DNA of 64,000 nt from Alcaligenaceae bacterium SAGV5 (GTDB taxonomy: Bacteria > Pseudomonadota > Gammaproteobacteria > Burkholderiales > Burkholderiaceae_B), in NCBI GenBank assembly GCA_009360345.1, contig SPDP01000001.1:1054001-1118000 (forward strand). The letters run 5' to 3'. Below the pieces are notes generated by a model. That model ran no database searches. It had not been told where the DNA came from and saw only the letters and a list, made by a program, of their open reading frames with translations. A program made the position numbers and the translations under genes. Shown here piece by piece: positions 10,772-19,949 of the stretch; the stretch's first letter is position 1, and each line of letters starts with the position of its first letter.

Positions 10772-11593
10772 ATGAGTGATCAAAATCATGGAAAACTGAA
10801 CCTTCTTCTGGCCGAGCTGGGCGACACGCGCCTGATATCGAGCCGTTGGCTGCGGGCACACGGCTATTCCAATAGTCTCGTCGCCCGCTATGTGGGCAGC
10901 GGCTGGCTAGTGTCGCCTGCACGCGGCGTTTACATGCGTAGGGGTGGCCGCCTGCAGTGGGAGGGAGTGGTGAGCAGCTTGCAGGCCGGGGAGGGAATGC
11001 CGCTGTATGTCGGCGGCCGTTTCGCCCTGAGCCTGGAGGGGTACGAACACTACTTACGTCTGGGCGATGCTGGAACAATCACCCTATATGGGCCGGTGCG
11101 GCCACCGGGCTGGCTGGGCAAATTGCCGCTGGAGCAGCGTTTCGAGTTCCTGGGCCGAGGCCCCTTCGATCTCTCGCCTTTGCCGCCCACGAAGGACATG
11201 CCCGAGAAGACGCTGGCCGAGCAAGGGCTAGCCTGGCATCGAGCGGCGAGCGGCTCCGAGGCCCTGGTCTGTGCCACACCTGAGCGGGCCATGCTGGAGC
11301 TATGCGACGGTGTTGTGGATGCGACGTTAGTCTATGAAGTGGATGCGCTGATGCAGGCCATGACTACACTGCGTCCGCAGCGGGTCGGCCTGATGCTGCG
11401 TCACTGTCGCAGTATCAAGGCCAAACGGCTGTTTCTGGCGCTGGCCGAACGCCACCGGCACGTGTGGCTGTCGCATGTATCGCTGGATGGTGTCGATCTG
11501 GGCCGAGGCAAACGCGCGCTGGTGCCAGGCGGGCGCCTGCATCCAACTTACCAGATTACTTTGCCGGGAGACCTCGATGAGCACCTGGCTTGA
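10772..11593 (+). CDS. AbiEi-like type IV antitoxin / transcriptional repressor
   Basis: 273 residues. An N-terminal winged-helix segment (about residues 12-60, with W-L-R-A-H-G-Y-S and S-G-W-L-V-S-P-A-R-G-V-Y) is followed by an AbiEi-type domain. In AbiE systems this protein represses its own operon and neutralises the nucleotidyltransferase toxin without direct contact. It overlaps the next gene by 17 bases. The start used is ATG 10772; the open frame extends to a TTG at 10712 that would overlap the guaA terminator and is rejected. Lower GC content than neighbouring genes suggests horizontal gain. Confidence 0.85.
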   Translation: MSDQNHGKLNLLLAELGDTRLISSRWLRAHGYSNSLVARYVGSGWLVSPARGVYMRRGGRLQWEGVVSSLQAGEGMPLYVGGRFALSLEGYEHYLRLGDAGTITLYGPVRPPGWLGKLPLEQRFEFLGRGPFDLSPLPPTKDMPEKTLAEQGLAWHRAASGSEALVCATPERAMLELCDGVVDATLVYEVDALMQAMTTLRPQRVGLMLRHCRSIKAKRLFLALAERHRHVWLSHVSLDGVDLGRGKRALVPGGRLHPTYQITLPGDLDEHLA

Positions 11594-12524
11594 TCATTGG
11601 GATCGCCGCTACACCGATCGCGTGAGGCTATTGGTCGAGATCCTGCCGGTGCTTAGCCAGGAGCCGCGTTTCGCGCTCAAGGGCGGTACGGCCATCAACT
11701 TGTTCGAGCATGACTTGCCGCGCTTGTCGGTGGACATCGATTTGGCCTGGCTGCCGGTGCATGACTATGCTGAAGATGCAAAACTAATCGCCGAGGCGCT
11801 CAGGCGCTTGGCAGATGTGCTGCGAGCCAGGCCCCTGCAACTGCAGGTGCAGTTGTCGGCGGGTGAGGGCGCAGGCGTCACGCGGCTGGTCGCCAGTCGT
11901 GGCCGTGCTCGCGTGCAGATCGAGACGACGCCGGTAATGCGCGGCGCCGTGCATCCGACGCGAAATATGGTGGTGCGCCCGAGGGTCGAGGAGGCGTTTG
12001 GTTTTGCCTCAATGCAAGTGCTGAGCTTCGCCGATCTCTATGCTGGCAAGCTAGCTGCGGCGCTGTCGAGACAGCATCCGCGCGATCTTTTCGATGTTGA
12101 TTTGTTGCTGGCAGACGAACGGGCAGATCAGATGCTCTGGCGAACCCTTCTCGTCTACCTGACTTGCAGCCCCAAGCCCGCGTGGGAGATGCTTGCTCCT
12201 CGCGTGCCTGCGGATTTTGCGGCGACTTTCGAGGCGCATTTCAAGGGGATGACGGCTGAGCCTATTAAAGCCGAAGCTTTGTTGGATGTTCATGGACGCC
12301 TGTTGGTGCGCGTAGCCGAATGGTTGGATGAGCCTTCGTGTGCGTTCCTACGATCCGTCGAGGATCAGCGGCCGGACTTCAATTTGATTGGACTTCCGCA
12401 TGCGGCCGGTTTGCCGGCCGTGAGGCGCAAGCTGCACAATCTGGCCCAGCGCACCGATGCCAAGCGTGCGGCGGATAGGGGCTTGTTGGAAGAAACATTG
12501 GCGCGGATAGACAGTACTAGATGA
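11577..12524 (+). CDS. AbiEii-like nucleotidyltransferase toxin
   Basis: 315 residues. Shows the DUF1814/AbiEii nucleotidyltransferase motifs: FALKGGTAINLF (GG-T), the paired acids in LSVDIDLAW, and LYAGKLAAALSRQHPRDLFD with the Lys and Asp of motifs III/IV. AbiEii toxins transfer nucleotides to RNA (tRNA in MenT relatives) and stop growth, giving phage abortive infection or plasmid stabilisation. Its ATG lies inside the end of abiEi, so the two are translationally coupled, antitoxin first. Base use is clearly less GC-rich than the flanking core genes. Confidence 0.88.
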   Translation: MSTWLDHWDRRYTDRVRLLVEILPVLSQEPRFALKGGTAINLFEHDLPRLSVDIDLAWLPVHDYAEDAKLIAEALRRLADVLRARPLQLQVQLSAGEGAGVTRLVASRGRARVQIETTPVMRGAVHPTRNMVVRPRVEEAFGFASMQVLSFADLYAGKLAAALSRQHPRDLFDVDLLLADERADQMLWRTLLVYLTCSPKPAWEMLAPRVPADFAATFEAHFKGMTAEPIKAEALLDVHGRLLVRVAEWLDEPSCAFLRSVEDQRPDFNLIGLPHAAGLPAVRRKLHNLAQRTDAKRAADRGLLEETLARIDSTR

Positions 12525-12544
12525 GGCGAGGTACCTCCGTAGTT

Positions 12545-12561
12545 TCAGAGGGCACCTCTGA
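12545..12561. other. Hairpin behind abiEii
   Basis: TCAGAGG and CCTCTGA form a perfect 7-bp stem around a 3-base loop, 21 bases after the toxin stop; a 10-bp palindrome GAGGTACCTC lies at 12528-12537. No T-run follows. It could stabilise the transcript end. Confidence 0.4.
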
Positions 12562-12577
12562 GTCGAGGGAAGTGCGG

Positions 12578-12694
12578 ATGAATAGTGATTGGTTTAGTCC
12601 CAACGCTTGGTCGGTAACAGGCTCAGTGATCAGTGGTTTGTCCAATTTTGTAATTGCTTTCTTGACTTGTGATAGGCAGCACTACCATCGCTAG
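12578..12694 (+). CDS. Possible small protein of 38 aa
   Basis: An ATG preceded by GGGAAG opens a 38-codon frame ending in TAG. The product begins MNSDWFSPNAW, then has a short hydrophobic stretch (about residues 12-30), and ends C-D-R-Q-H-Y-H-R. The pattern resembles the N-terminal membrane anchor of a larger protein cut off by a stop, or a genuine small membrane peptide of the AbiE-bearing insert. The surrounding 216 bases are AT-richer than the core and hold no other gene. I do not recognise it. Confidence 0.25.
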   Translation: MNSDWFSPNAWSVTGSVISGLSNFVIAFLTCDRQHYHR

Positions 12695-12740
12695 CTGTGC
12701 CATTCATCCTGATTTCAAGAGTACGCTGCGACGTCGATAG

Positions 12741-13169
12741 CTACCCCAGACCCGCAAGACGCCCCGTCCCCTTGCGCTGTTTCAACCTTCCCGCCGCAGC
12801 AACCTTGAGCAAACGCTGAAACGTCGGACATTGCGCATGGTTGACCGCAGGGCATTCCGCGGCATGGCGCAAGCCCTCGCTCATGGCGCGTAGCCGCTTG
12901 ATGGTCGCGTCGATCTCATCGGCCTTGGCCGACAAAACCTTCCTGTCCACCTTTGGCGCATCGGCAGGGGAGAGCATGGCACCGATTTCATCCAACGACA
13001 GGCCTCCGGCCTGCCCGAGTGCGATCAGCGCCAACTGATCGAGCACGCCGGGCATGAACCTCCGGCGTTCGCCGGCGGAACGGGTCGCGGTGATCAAGCC
13101 CTTTTTCTCGTAGAACCGCAATGTCGAGGAAGGCACGCCGGTGCGCCGGGCGACTTCTGAGATATCCAT
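12741..13169 (-). CDS. MerR-family transcriptional regulator
   Basis: 142 residues. The N-terminal helix-turn-helix and wing are typical of MerR (ISEVARRTGVPSSTLRFYEKKGLI), followed by the long dimerisation helix. The C-terminal part has Cys residues in ECPAVNHAQCPTFQ, a spacing that could bind a metal ion or act as a redox sensor, but the full SoxR iron-sulfur pattern is absent. It is divergent from the DUF2938 gene, and the shared intergenic region holds a promoter with the 19-base spacer typical of MerR control, so this neighbour and the regulator itself are the likely targets. The inducer is unknown. Confidence 0.9.
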   Translation of the reverse strand: MDISEVARRTGVPSSTLRFYEKKGLITATRSAGERRRFMPGVLDQLALIALGQAGGLSLDEIGAMLSPADAPKVDRKVLSAKADEIDATIKRLRAMSEGLRHAAECPAVNHAQCPTFQRLLKVAAAGRLKQRKGTGRLAGLG

Positions 13170-13179
13170 GCTGCACCCC

Positions 13180-13210
13180 TTGACTTGAAGTTGACTTCAA
13201 CTTCTATCAT
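13180..13210 (+). promoter_or_regulatory. MerR-type promoter and operator for the DUF2938 gene
   Basis: A -35 TTGACT (13180-13185) and a -10 TATCAT (13205-13210) are separated by 19 bases, the over-long spacer that MerR regulators correct by untwisting DNA. The spacer contains the dyad TTGAAGT-TG-ACTTCAA (13185-13200). It lies 10 bases upstream of the divergent merR-type gene and 40 bases before the chosen start of the DUF2938 gene. Confidence 0.8.
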
Positions 13211-13250
13211 GCCTTCAAACGACGGTTTCATCAATCGAAAAGGAATGGGC

Positions 13251-13745
13251 ATGGTATCGGCGAGCGAAGCGGCAAGGGTGGTTCTGGTCGGGATCGGCGC
13301 GACAGTGGTGCTGGACGTTTGGTCCATGATCCTGAAGGGCTTGGGTGTTCCCACGCTGGACTACGCGTTGGTTGGCAGGTGGGCGGGGCATCTGTGCCGG
13401 GGCAGGTTCGCACATGCGAGCATAGCCAAGGCCAAGTCCATACCCGGCGAATCGCCGTTGGGATGGGCGATTCATTACGCCGTCGGCATCGTGTTCGCGG
13501 CTTTGCTGGCGGGCATTTGCGGTGCGGCGTGGCTGCACGATCCCGCATGGCTGCCCGCCCTGGCTGTGGGCGTGGCAACGGTCATGGTTCCCTGGTTCGT
13601 CATGCAGCCGGCTATGGGCGCGGGCGTTGCTTCATCCCGTACGCCGACGCCGATGAAGAACCGTATGCGCAGCCTGGCAACGCATGCGGTTTTCGGGGGC
13701 GGGCTTTATTTGTCGGCGGTCTTGCTCAAGCTGGTGTGGGCATGA
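13251..13745 (+). CDS. DUF2938 family membrane protein
   Basis: 164 residues with about four hydrophobic segments (near 8-25, 68-90, 100-118 and 140-162), an inner-membrane protein of unknown function. Features of the family visible here are the early G-I-G-A-T-V-V-L-D-V-W, the V-G-R-W-x-G-H stretch, GWAIHYAVGI and a C-terminal H-A-V-F-G-G-G-L-Y. The ATG at 13251 was chosen because AAGG lies 7 bases upstream and because upstream ATGs at 13209 and 13245 are too close to the promoter or to the ribosome binding site. It is presumably induced through the divergent MerR regulator. Confidence 0.85.
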   Translation: MVSASEAARVVLVGIGATVVLDVWSMILKGLGVPTLDYALVGRWAGHLCRGRFAHASIAKAKSIPGESPLGWAIHYAVGIVFAALLAGICGAAWLHDPAWLPALAVGVATVMVPWFVMQPAMGAGVASSRTPTPMKNRMRSLATHAVFGGGLYLSAVLLKLVWA

Positions 13746-13758
13746 GCTAGGTGTTCCG

Positions 13759-14739
13759 CTATTTCATCCCAAACCACCCCGGATCCGCCGCCAACGCCAC
13801 CGCCCCAATCAAGGACACAACCGTCGCCAGCAACACCGGCCCATCGAACGACTCCAACTCCGGATTCAGCACCCGCGCGAACCACACCCGCATGACGAGC
13901 GACGTCCGCTGTATCGGGATCACGACCGAGGCTGGCGCGATGGCAAGCGCCATGTAGACGAAGATCTGCGATGCCACGGCGGTCACGCCCGCGACCGAAT
14001 ACCATCCGAGCGTGGGGCGCGACATGGTCAGCGACCGGCCCAGGCCGCCCTGGCAGATGACGAGGGCCACCACGCCTGCGGTCGCGGCGGTATAGGCCAC
14101 GGCGGCGCCGGCCAGGCCTCCGGCCATCCCGCTTCCCTCTACCATGGCCTGGCGGACCAGGATGGGACTTGATCCGTACGCCAGCGCCGAAAGGGTGGCG
14201 AACAGGTAGCCTTCGCCCAGCTTGGGCTGGAAGCCTCCGGCCGTGAGCTTCGCTCCGGGCTTGGCCGGTTCAGCGTCGGGCGCTGGTTTGAATGGACGAA
14301 AGGAGGCCGGAGCATGCGCCCGGGCCGCCAGCATCGGCGCCGCCATGATCAGGACGATGCCGACGATATGCATCGCGGTCAGCCGCTCGCCCAGAAGCAC
14401 GATGGCCAGCACCAGCGTGATCAGGATGCTGGTCTGCTGCACGGGGCCGACCAGCACGGTGCCCATGGCGCGCGTCGCGCGGTAGTTGCAATAGCGGCCG
14501 AAGCCGAAGTGCAGCAGGCCGGCGGCGGAGAAGAGCAGCGTCGAGCGTAGCGGAAGCGCTTGCACCTGGGCGGTACCCCCGGCGGCCAGCACCGCTATCC
14601 AGACCAGTATCGTTCCAAGCAGCAGGGTGACGACCATGGCCTGGGACAGGGTCCCATCGACGACCCCGCGGCGCAGCGTGGCGTTGTTCGCGGCGAAGGT
14701 GAAGGCCGCGAGGAGCGCGAGCACGGTTGGCAGGATCAT
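13759..14739 (-). CDS. DMT-superfamily (EamA) transporter
   Basis: 326 residues with about ten hydrophobic helices in two EamA-like halves joined by a polar, Pro/Ala-rich cytoplasmic loop (about residues 145-180). The DMT superfamily exports or imports metabolites such as amino acids; the substrate cannot be told. Its ATG overlaps the TGA of the upstream diguanylate cyclase (ATGA, 14736-14739), so the two are probably co-translated. Confidence 0.88.
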   Translation of the reverse strand: MILPTVLALLAAFTFAANNATLRRGVVDGTLSQAMVVTLLLGTILVWIAVLAAGGTAQVQALPLRSTLLFSAAGLLHFGFGRYCNYRATRAMGTVLVGPVQQTSILITLVLAIVLLGERLTAMHIVGIVLIMAAPMLAARAHAPASFRPFKPAPDAEPAKPGAKLTAGGFQPKLGEGYLFATLSALAYGSSPILVRQAMVEGSGMAGGLAGAAVAYTAATAGVVALVICQGGLGRSLTMSRPTLGWYSVAGVTAVASQIFVYMALAIAPASVVIPIQRTSLVMRVWFARVLNPELESFDGPVLLATVVSLIGAVALAADPGWFGMK

Positions 14740-16370
14740 GTCGTTCGTTGGGTTCGGCGTGCTTGTTTGTCGGCATACATGAGCTGGTCGGCCACCTTGA
14801 GCACGGCTTGCAGCGAACTGGCGGAGGGATCGACGCTGGCGATGCCGAAGCTGGCGCCGGGATAGTCGAAGCTGCACTCGGCAAAGGTGTAGGTGCCGGT
14901 CAGCAGCGGCGCGAGCCGGCGGCGCATGGTCTCGACCGGGCCGTCCGGGTCGTCGGGCTGGGGCGGGTCGACCAGTCCGATCACGACGAATTCGTCGCCG
15001 CCCAGCCGGCCCAGCATGTCGTTCTTGCGCAGGCCGGCGGACATGCGTTGGCCGACCTCGATCAGGAATTTGTCGCCGACCACGTGTCCGTAGGTGTCGT
15101 TGATGGTCTTGAAGCCATCCAGGTCGATGAAGGCGACCAGTACCCATCGCTGGGTTTCTTTCGCCAGGGTGAACAGGCGGTCCAGTTCGGCCAGGACGGC
15201 GCGGCGGTTGGGCAGGCCGGTCAGGGCGTCGTAGTTGGCCGCGTATTGTTCTTCCTGGCGGCGCATCACCATTTGTCCGGCCGCCTGGCCGGACAGCAGG
15301 ATCAGGACCAGGCCGACCACCGCCACCAGTCCGGCGGTGTACAGGTGCTGCGTGCGCATGGGCGCCACGTGGTCGAGCGTGGCCAGGGTGATCAACTGGT
15401 ATTGGGGGTTGGTCAGCGGCTGGCGCCGTATCAGGTAGGGCTTGCCGTCGATGAGCCATTGGCCGGCATCGGGGCCGGCGTTCGCGATCGGATGCGTGTC
15501 CATGGACTTGCCGGGCTCTTCGCCGCCGTCGGGTGGCAGCACGGTGCCGGGGGGCAGGAGCGCGGCCAGGTTGCGCAGCATGAAGGCTTCGGACGAGGCG
15601 GTGATCACGCGGCCCTGGCGGTTCACGATCAGGGCAATGTGCCGTCCGACCAGGTAGGCGGCCATCTCGGGCGCGTCGAATTTCACCGTGACCGAGCCCT
15701 GCGGCGCGTCGTTGGCGTCTTCGATGCGGCTGCTGACGAAATACGAGGGGCTGTTGTTGAGGCGGGCGATGCCGAATTGCTGGCCCGTGCCGTGGCGCAG
15801 CGCGTCGATCAGGTAGGTTCGGCCCGAGTAGATCATGCCCACGATGCTGTCGGATTCGGCCCAGTTGCTGGCGGTGACGGTGTCATCCGACATGTTGTTC
15901 ATGTAGATGCGGGCATAGCGCAGATCGCTGGCCAGCGCGTTCATGTAGTCGCCGACCCGGCGTACCAGCGGGTCTTGCGTGAACTGCGCGGCGCGCTGCT
16001 GGCGCGTCAGTTCGGCGGCGCCGGGCAGGTCGGTGCGGTAGCGGGCGGCGAGCTGGATGACCTGGCCCTGGCGTGCCACCATGTTGGCCACGCTGACCAT
16101 CTCGGTGAACAGGCGGTCGACCACGCGCGCGGTGGTCCTGGCTTCGTATTCGGCGCTGGCGGCCACGTTGTCCAGCCGCGCGTTCACGATCCGCTGCGAG
16201 GTCCACCAGCCCAGGCCGGCCACCAGCGCCAGCCAGGCCAGGGCCAAGCCCAGGGTCAACCGGAACACGATGGGGGGCATTTTCCGGCCACGCGGGCCCT
16301 GGCGCGGCAGCGAGCTGCTTACGCCATGGCCCCCAAAAAGACGATGATCCAAAACAGCTTCATTCTGCAT
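14736..16370 (-). CDS. Membrane-bound diguanylate cyclase (GGDEF)
   Basis: 544 residues as drawn. One membrane helix at about 35-55, a periplasmic sensor region of some 270 residues (dCache-like by position, not by motif), a second helix at about 332-352, then a GGDEF domain (about 375-540). The active-site motif is intact as LGGDEF, and an RKND lies five residues before it, matching the RxxD inhibitory site, so it should make c-di-GMP with product feedback. An alternative start at 16280 (MPPIVFRLT) would remove 30 residues and still leave the first helix; neither start has a strong ribosome binding site. Followed without gap by a DMT transporter gene. Confidence 0.9.
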   Translation of the reverse strand: MQNEAVLDHRLFGGHGVSSSLPRQGPRGRKMPPIVFRLTLGLALAWLALVAGLGWWTSQRIVNARLDNVAASAEYEARTTARVVDRLFTEMVSVANMVARQGQVIQLAARYRTDLPGAAELTRQQRAAQFTQDPLVRRVGDYMNALASDLRYARIYMNNMSDDTVTASNWAESDSIVGMIYSGRTYLIDALRHGTGQQFGIARLNNSPSYFVSSRIEDANDAPQGSVTVKFDAPEMAAYLVGRHIALIVNRQGRVITASSEAFMLRNLAALLPPGTVLPPDGGEEPGKSMDTHPIANAGPDAGQWLIDGKPYLIRRQPLTNPQYQLITLATLDHVAPMRTQHLYTAGLVAVVGLVLILLSGQAAGQMVMRRQEEQYAANYDALTGLPNRRAVLAELDRLFTLAKETQRWVLVAFIDLDGFKTINDTYGHVVGDKFLIEVGQRMSAGLRKNDMLGRLGGDEFVVIGLVDPPQPDDPDGPVETMRRRLAPLLTGTYTFAECSFDYPGASFGIASVDPSASSLQAVLKVADQLMYADKQARRTQRTT

Positions 16371-16511
16371 TCGTGATCTTCTCGCGCGGCAAGGGTGTGG
16401 GCGGCGGTGTCATTCCGGTTTCATCAAGGTATTGATTCTAAAAGAGTTGATGTGGCAATCAATGATGAAAAAGGGGGCAAATGACGGTCGCCAGCCGGTT
16501 TTTCCCTTTGT

Positions 16512-17291
16512 TTACTTATGGGCCAGAAAAAAATCCCGGGTCGCGGGGTCGGCCGGAAAGAAATTCTCCAGTGTCAATTCCGCAAGGGTGACGTCGTTCG
16601 CGGTGCCGAATACCGTCGTGGTGGAAATCAGTGACAGCACGGGGCCACCGGGAATGCTCAGCATCAGCGGAACGGCGATGCGTGCCGCTTGCGCCGGCGG
16701 CGCCTTGCCGGCGGGTACCGGAATCGCGGCCAGTTCATCGTGCAGTGCCAGGAGTCCGGCGTTGCCGCTGGCGGTAAAGTCCGCACGTAGCCGGGCAAGC
16801 AGATGATGCCGCCACTCGGTCAGGTTGGCGATGCGGGGTGCCAGGCCTTCGGGGTCCAGCGTGGCGCGCAATACATTGATCGGCGCCGTGGTCAGGCGGG
16901 GCGGCAGGCCTTCGAGCAGTTTCCGCGCGGGTTGATTCGCGCGGACCAGATTCCACCATGGATCGACCACCAGGGCGGGGTAGGGGGCGCTGGCATCGAG
17001 CACGGAGGAAATCGCCGCCAGCGCGGGTTCCATGTCCGGATCGTCCAGCGTGCGTGCGTTGAAAACCGGCGCGTAGCCGCCCGCGACGAGCAGGCGATTG
17101 CGGTCGCGCAGCGGCATGGTCAGTTGCTCGCCCAGCCGCAAGAGCAGTTCGCGGCTGGCGCTGGCACGTCCGCTTTCGACGAAGCTCAGGTGGCGCGCGG
17201 ACACGTCGGCATCGAGCGCGAGGTCCAGCTGGCTGATCCCCCGGCGTTTGCGCCAGGCGCGCGTCAGGTCGCCGACTGTCTCGGTGCTCAC
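16512..17291 (-). CDS. XRE-family regulator with MmyB-like ligand domain
   Basis: 259 residues. The N-terminal helix-turn-helix (about 8-65: R-G-I-S-Q-L-D-L-A-L-D-A-D-V-S-A-R-H-L-S-F-V-E-S-G-R) is followed by the MmyB-like PAS-type domain (about 90-255), seen in V-V-D-P-W-W-N-L-V-R-A-N and W-R-H-H-L-L. Such proteins are repressors thought to bind fatty-acid-like ligands. It is divergent from a small NTF2-like gene; a perfect 17-base palindrome between them at 17340-17356 is the likely operator. Confidence 0.88.
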   Translation of the reverse strand: MSTETVGDLTRAWRKRRGISQLDLALDADVSARHLSFVESGRASASRELLLRLGEQLTMPLRDRNRLLVAGGYAPVFNARTLDDPDMEPALAAISSVLDASAPYPALVVDPWWNLVRANQPARKLLEGLPPRLTTAPINVLRATLDPEGLAPRIANLTEWRHHLLARLRADFTASGNAGLLALHDELAAIPVPAGKAPPAQAARIAVPLMLSIPGGPVLSLISTTTVFGTANDVTLAELTLENFFPADPATRDFFLAHK

Positions 17292-17339
17292 GTGTGACTC
17301 CTGTGCTCGGGTTGCATGGTGTTGGTCCGCTGGCGGGAG

Positions 17340-17356
17340 ATTACCTCAGAGGTAAT
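17340..17356. promoter_or_regulatory. Candidate operator of the MmyB-like regulator
   Basis: ATTACCTC-A-GAGGTAAT is a perfect inverted repeat in the divergent intergenic region, 48 bases upstream of the regulator and 58 bases upstream of the NTF2-like gene. Confidence 0.6.
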
Positions 17357-17414
17357 CGATTCGTCTTTCCATCCGGCCCATCATTCTCCTGGCCAACTAC
17401 AGGAGATTGAAATC

Positions 17415-17774
17415 ATGTCCGATCCGAAGATCGTCGCGAAGGCCTATCTGGAAACCTGGAACGCAGCATCCGGCCAGCGGTCCGCCGCATTATCGTCCGC
17501 ATGGCGTCCGGACGCGGTCTATACCGATCCGCTCATGTCGGGCAAGGGGCATGAGGCATTGCAAGCCATGATGGACAGCGCCATGGCGCAGTTTCCCGGC
17601 CATCGTTTTGCGTTGGAGGGGGAGCCGGACGGGCATGGGCATTTCGTCCGGTTCAGCTGGACGCTGCGCAATGGCGCCGAGGCATCGGTGGCCAGGGGAA
17701 CCGACGTGGTCAGGCTGGACGAGGGCGGCCGGATCGCCGAGGTGATCGGCTTTCTGGATGGCGCTGCCGCATAG
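17415..17774 (+). CDS. NTF2/SnoaL-like small protein
   Basis: 119 residues. Pattern of the nuclear transport factor 2 / SnoaL-like fold: an N-terminal helix, W-R-P-D-A-V-Y-T-D-P-L, G-H-E-A-L-Q-A-M-M, and the strands R-F-S-W-T-L and G-T-D-V-V-R-L-D-E-G-G-R-I-A. Members are isomerases, dehydratases or binding proteins; no catalytic set can be assigned. The ATG follows AGGAGATTGAAATC, a good ribosome binding site. Probably controlled by the divergent MmyB-like repressor. Confidence 0.85.
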   Translation: MSDPKIVAKAYLETWNAASGQRSAALSSAWRPDAVYTDPLMSGKGHEALQAMMDSAMAQFPGHRFALEGEPDGHGHFVRFSWTLRNGAEASVARGTDVVRLDEGGRIAEVIGFLDGAAA

Positions 17775-17818
17775 CGGAATCTATCTGATCGATTGCTGAT
17801 CACCCGATCCGGAGGAGT

Positions 17819-19207
<1,389 letters not shown>

Positions 19208-19292
19208 GATAGGGCGGGGCGCGAGACCCGCGAAAAGAGGGGTTGACCGACAGTGTATGCCGCGCCGTCCCGGTTGCGGGTCCGCGCCCGGT

Positions 19293-19949
19293 TCAGGGGG
19301 CTGGGGCGGAGCCTTTGTTGAAGTCCGCCAGTTGTGCCGCGAAGGCGCGCTGGAAGGCCGGCCGCGCTTCGCCGCGGGCGACATAGGCGGCGATGGTCGG
19401 ATAATCGTCCAGTATGTTCGAGCTGTTCAGCCAGCGCAGCACCGTCACCATCAGGAGGTCACCGGCGCTGAAGTCGCCGTCCAGCCAGGCGGCGTCGCCC
19501 AGGTGGCGGGCAAGGTGTCCCACCCGGTCCCGGATGCGGTCTTCGAGTACACGCAGGCGGCTGTCGTGCCAGGGGGTGTCCCGCTCGAGGATCCTGGCAA
19601 GCACGCGCTCGAAAACCGATGGCTCCACCGTGTTGAGCGCCGCGAACATCCACATGATGGCGCGCCTCCGCGCATGGGGATCGCGGGGAAGCAGGCTGCC
19701 ATGGCGTTCGGCGATGTGGAACACGATGCCGCCTGATTCGAACAGCGCGAAATCGCCTTCTTCATAGGCCGGGATCTGCCCGAAGGGGTGGCGCGCGAGG
19801 TGTTCGGGCTGTTTCATCGCCTCGAACGAAAGCAGGCGGACATGGTAGGGCTGGCCCACTTCCTCCAGCGCCCAGCGTATGCGCATGTCGCGCGCCAGGC
19901 CCCGGCCGCCGTCGGGCGAGTGTTCAAATGCGGTAAGGATGGGGATCAT
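19293..19949 (-). CDS. Glutathione S-transferase family protein
   Basis: 218 residues. The N-terminal thioredoxin-like domain is recognisable from RIRWALEEVGQPYHVRLL, H-P-F-G-Q-I-P-A-Y-E-E-G and the glutathione-binding L-F-E-S-G-G-I; an all-helical C-terminal domain follows. The substrate is unknown. Its ATG overlaps the TGA of the upstream DJ-1/PfpI gene (19946-19949), so both belong to one unit and may share a role in detoxification. Confidence 0.87.
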   Translation of the reverse strand: MIPILTAFEHSPDGGRGLARDMRIRWALEEVGQPYHVRLLSFEAMKQPEHLARHPFGQIPAYEEGDFALFESGGIVFHIAERHGSLLPRDPHARRRAIMWMFAALNTVEPSVFERVLARILERDTPWHDSRLRVLEDRIRDRVGHLARHLGDAAWLDGDFSAGDLLMVTVLRWLNSSNILDDYPTIAAYVARGEARPAFQRAFAAQLADFNKGSAPAP

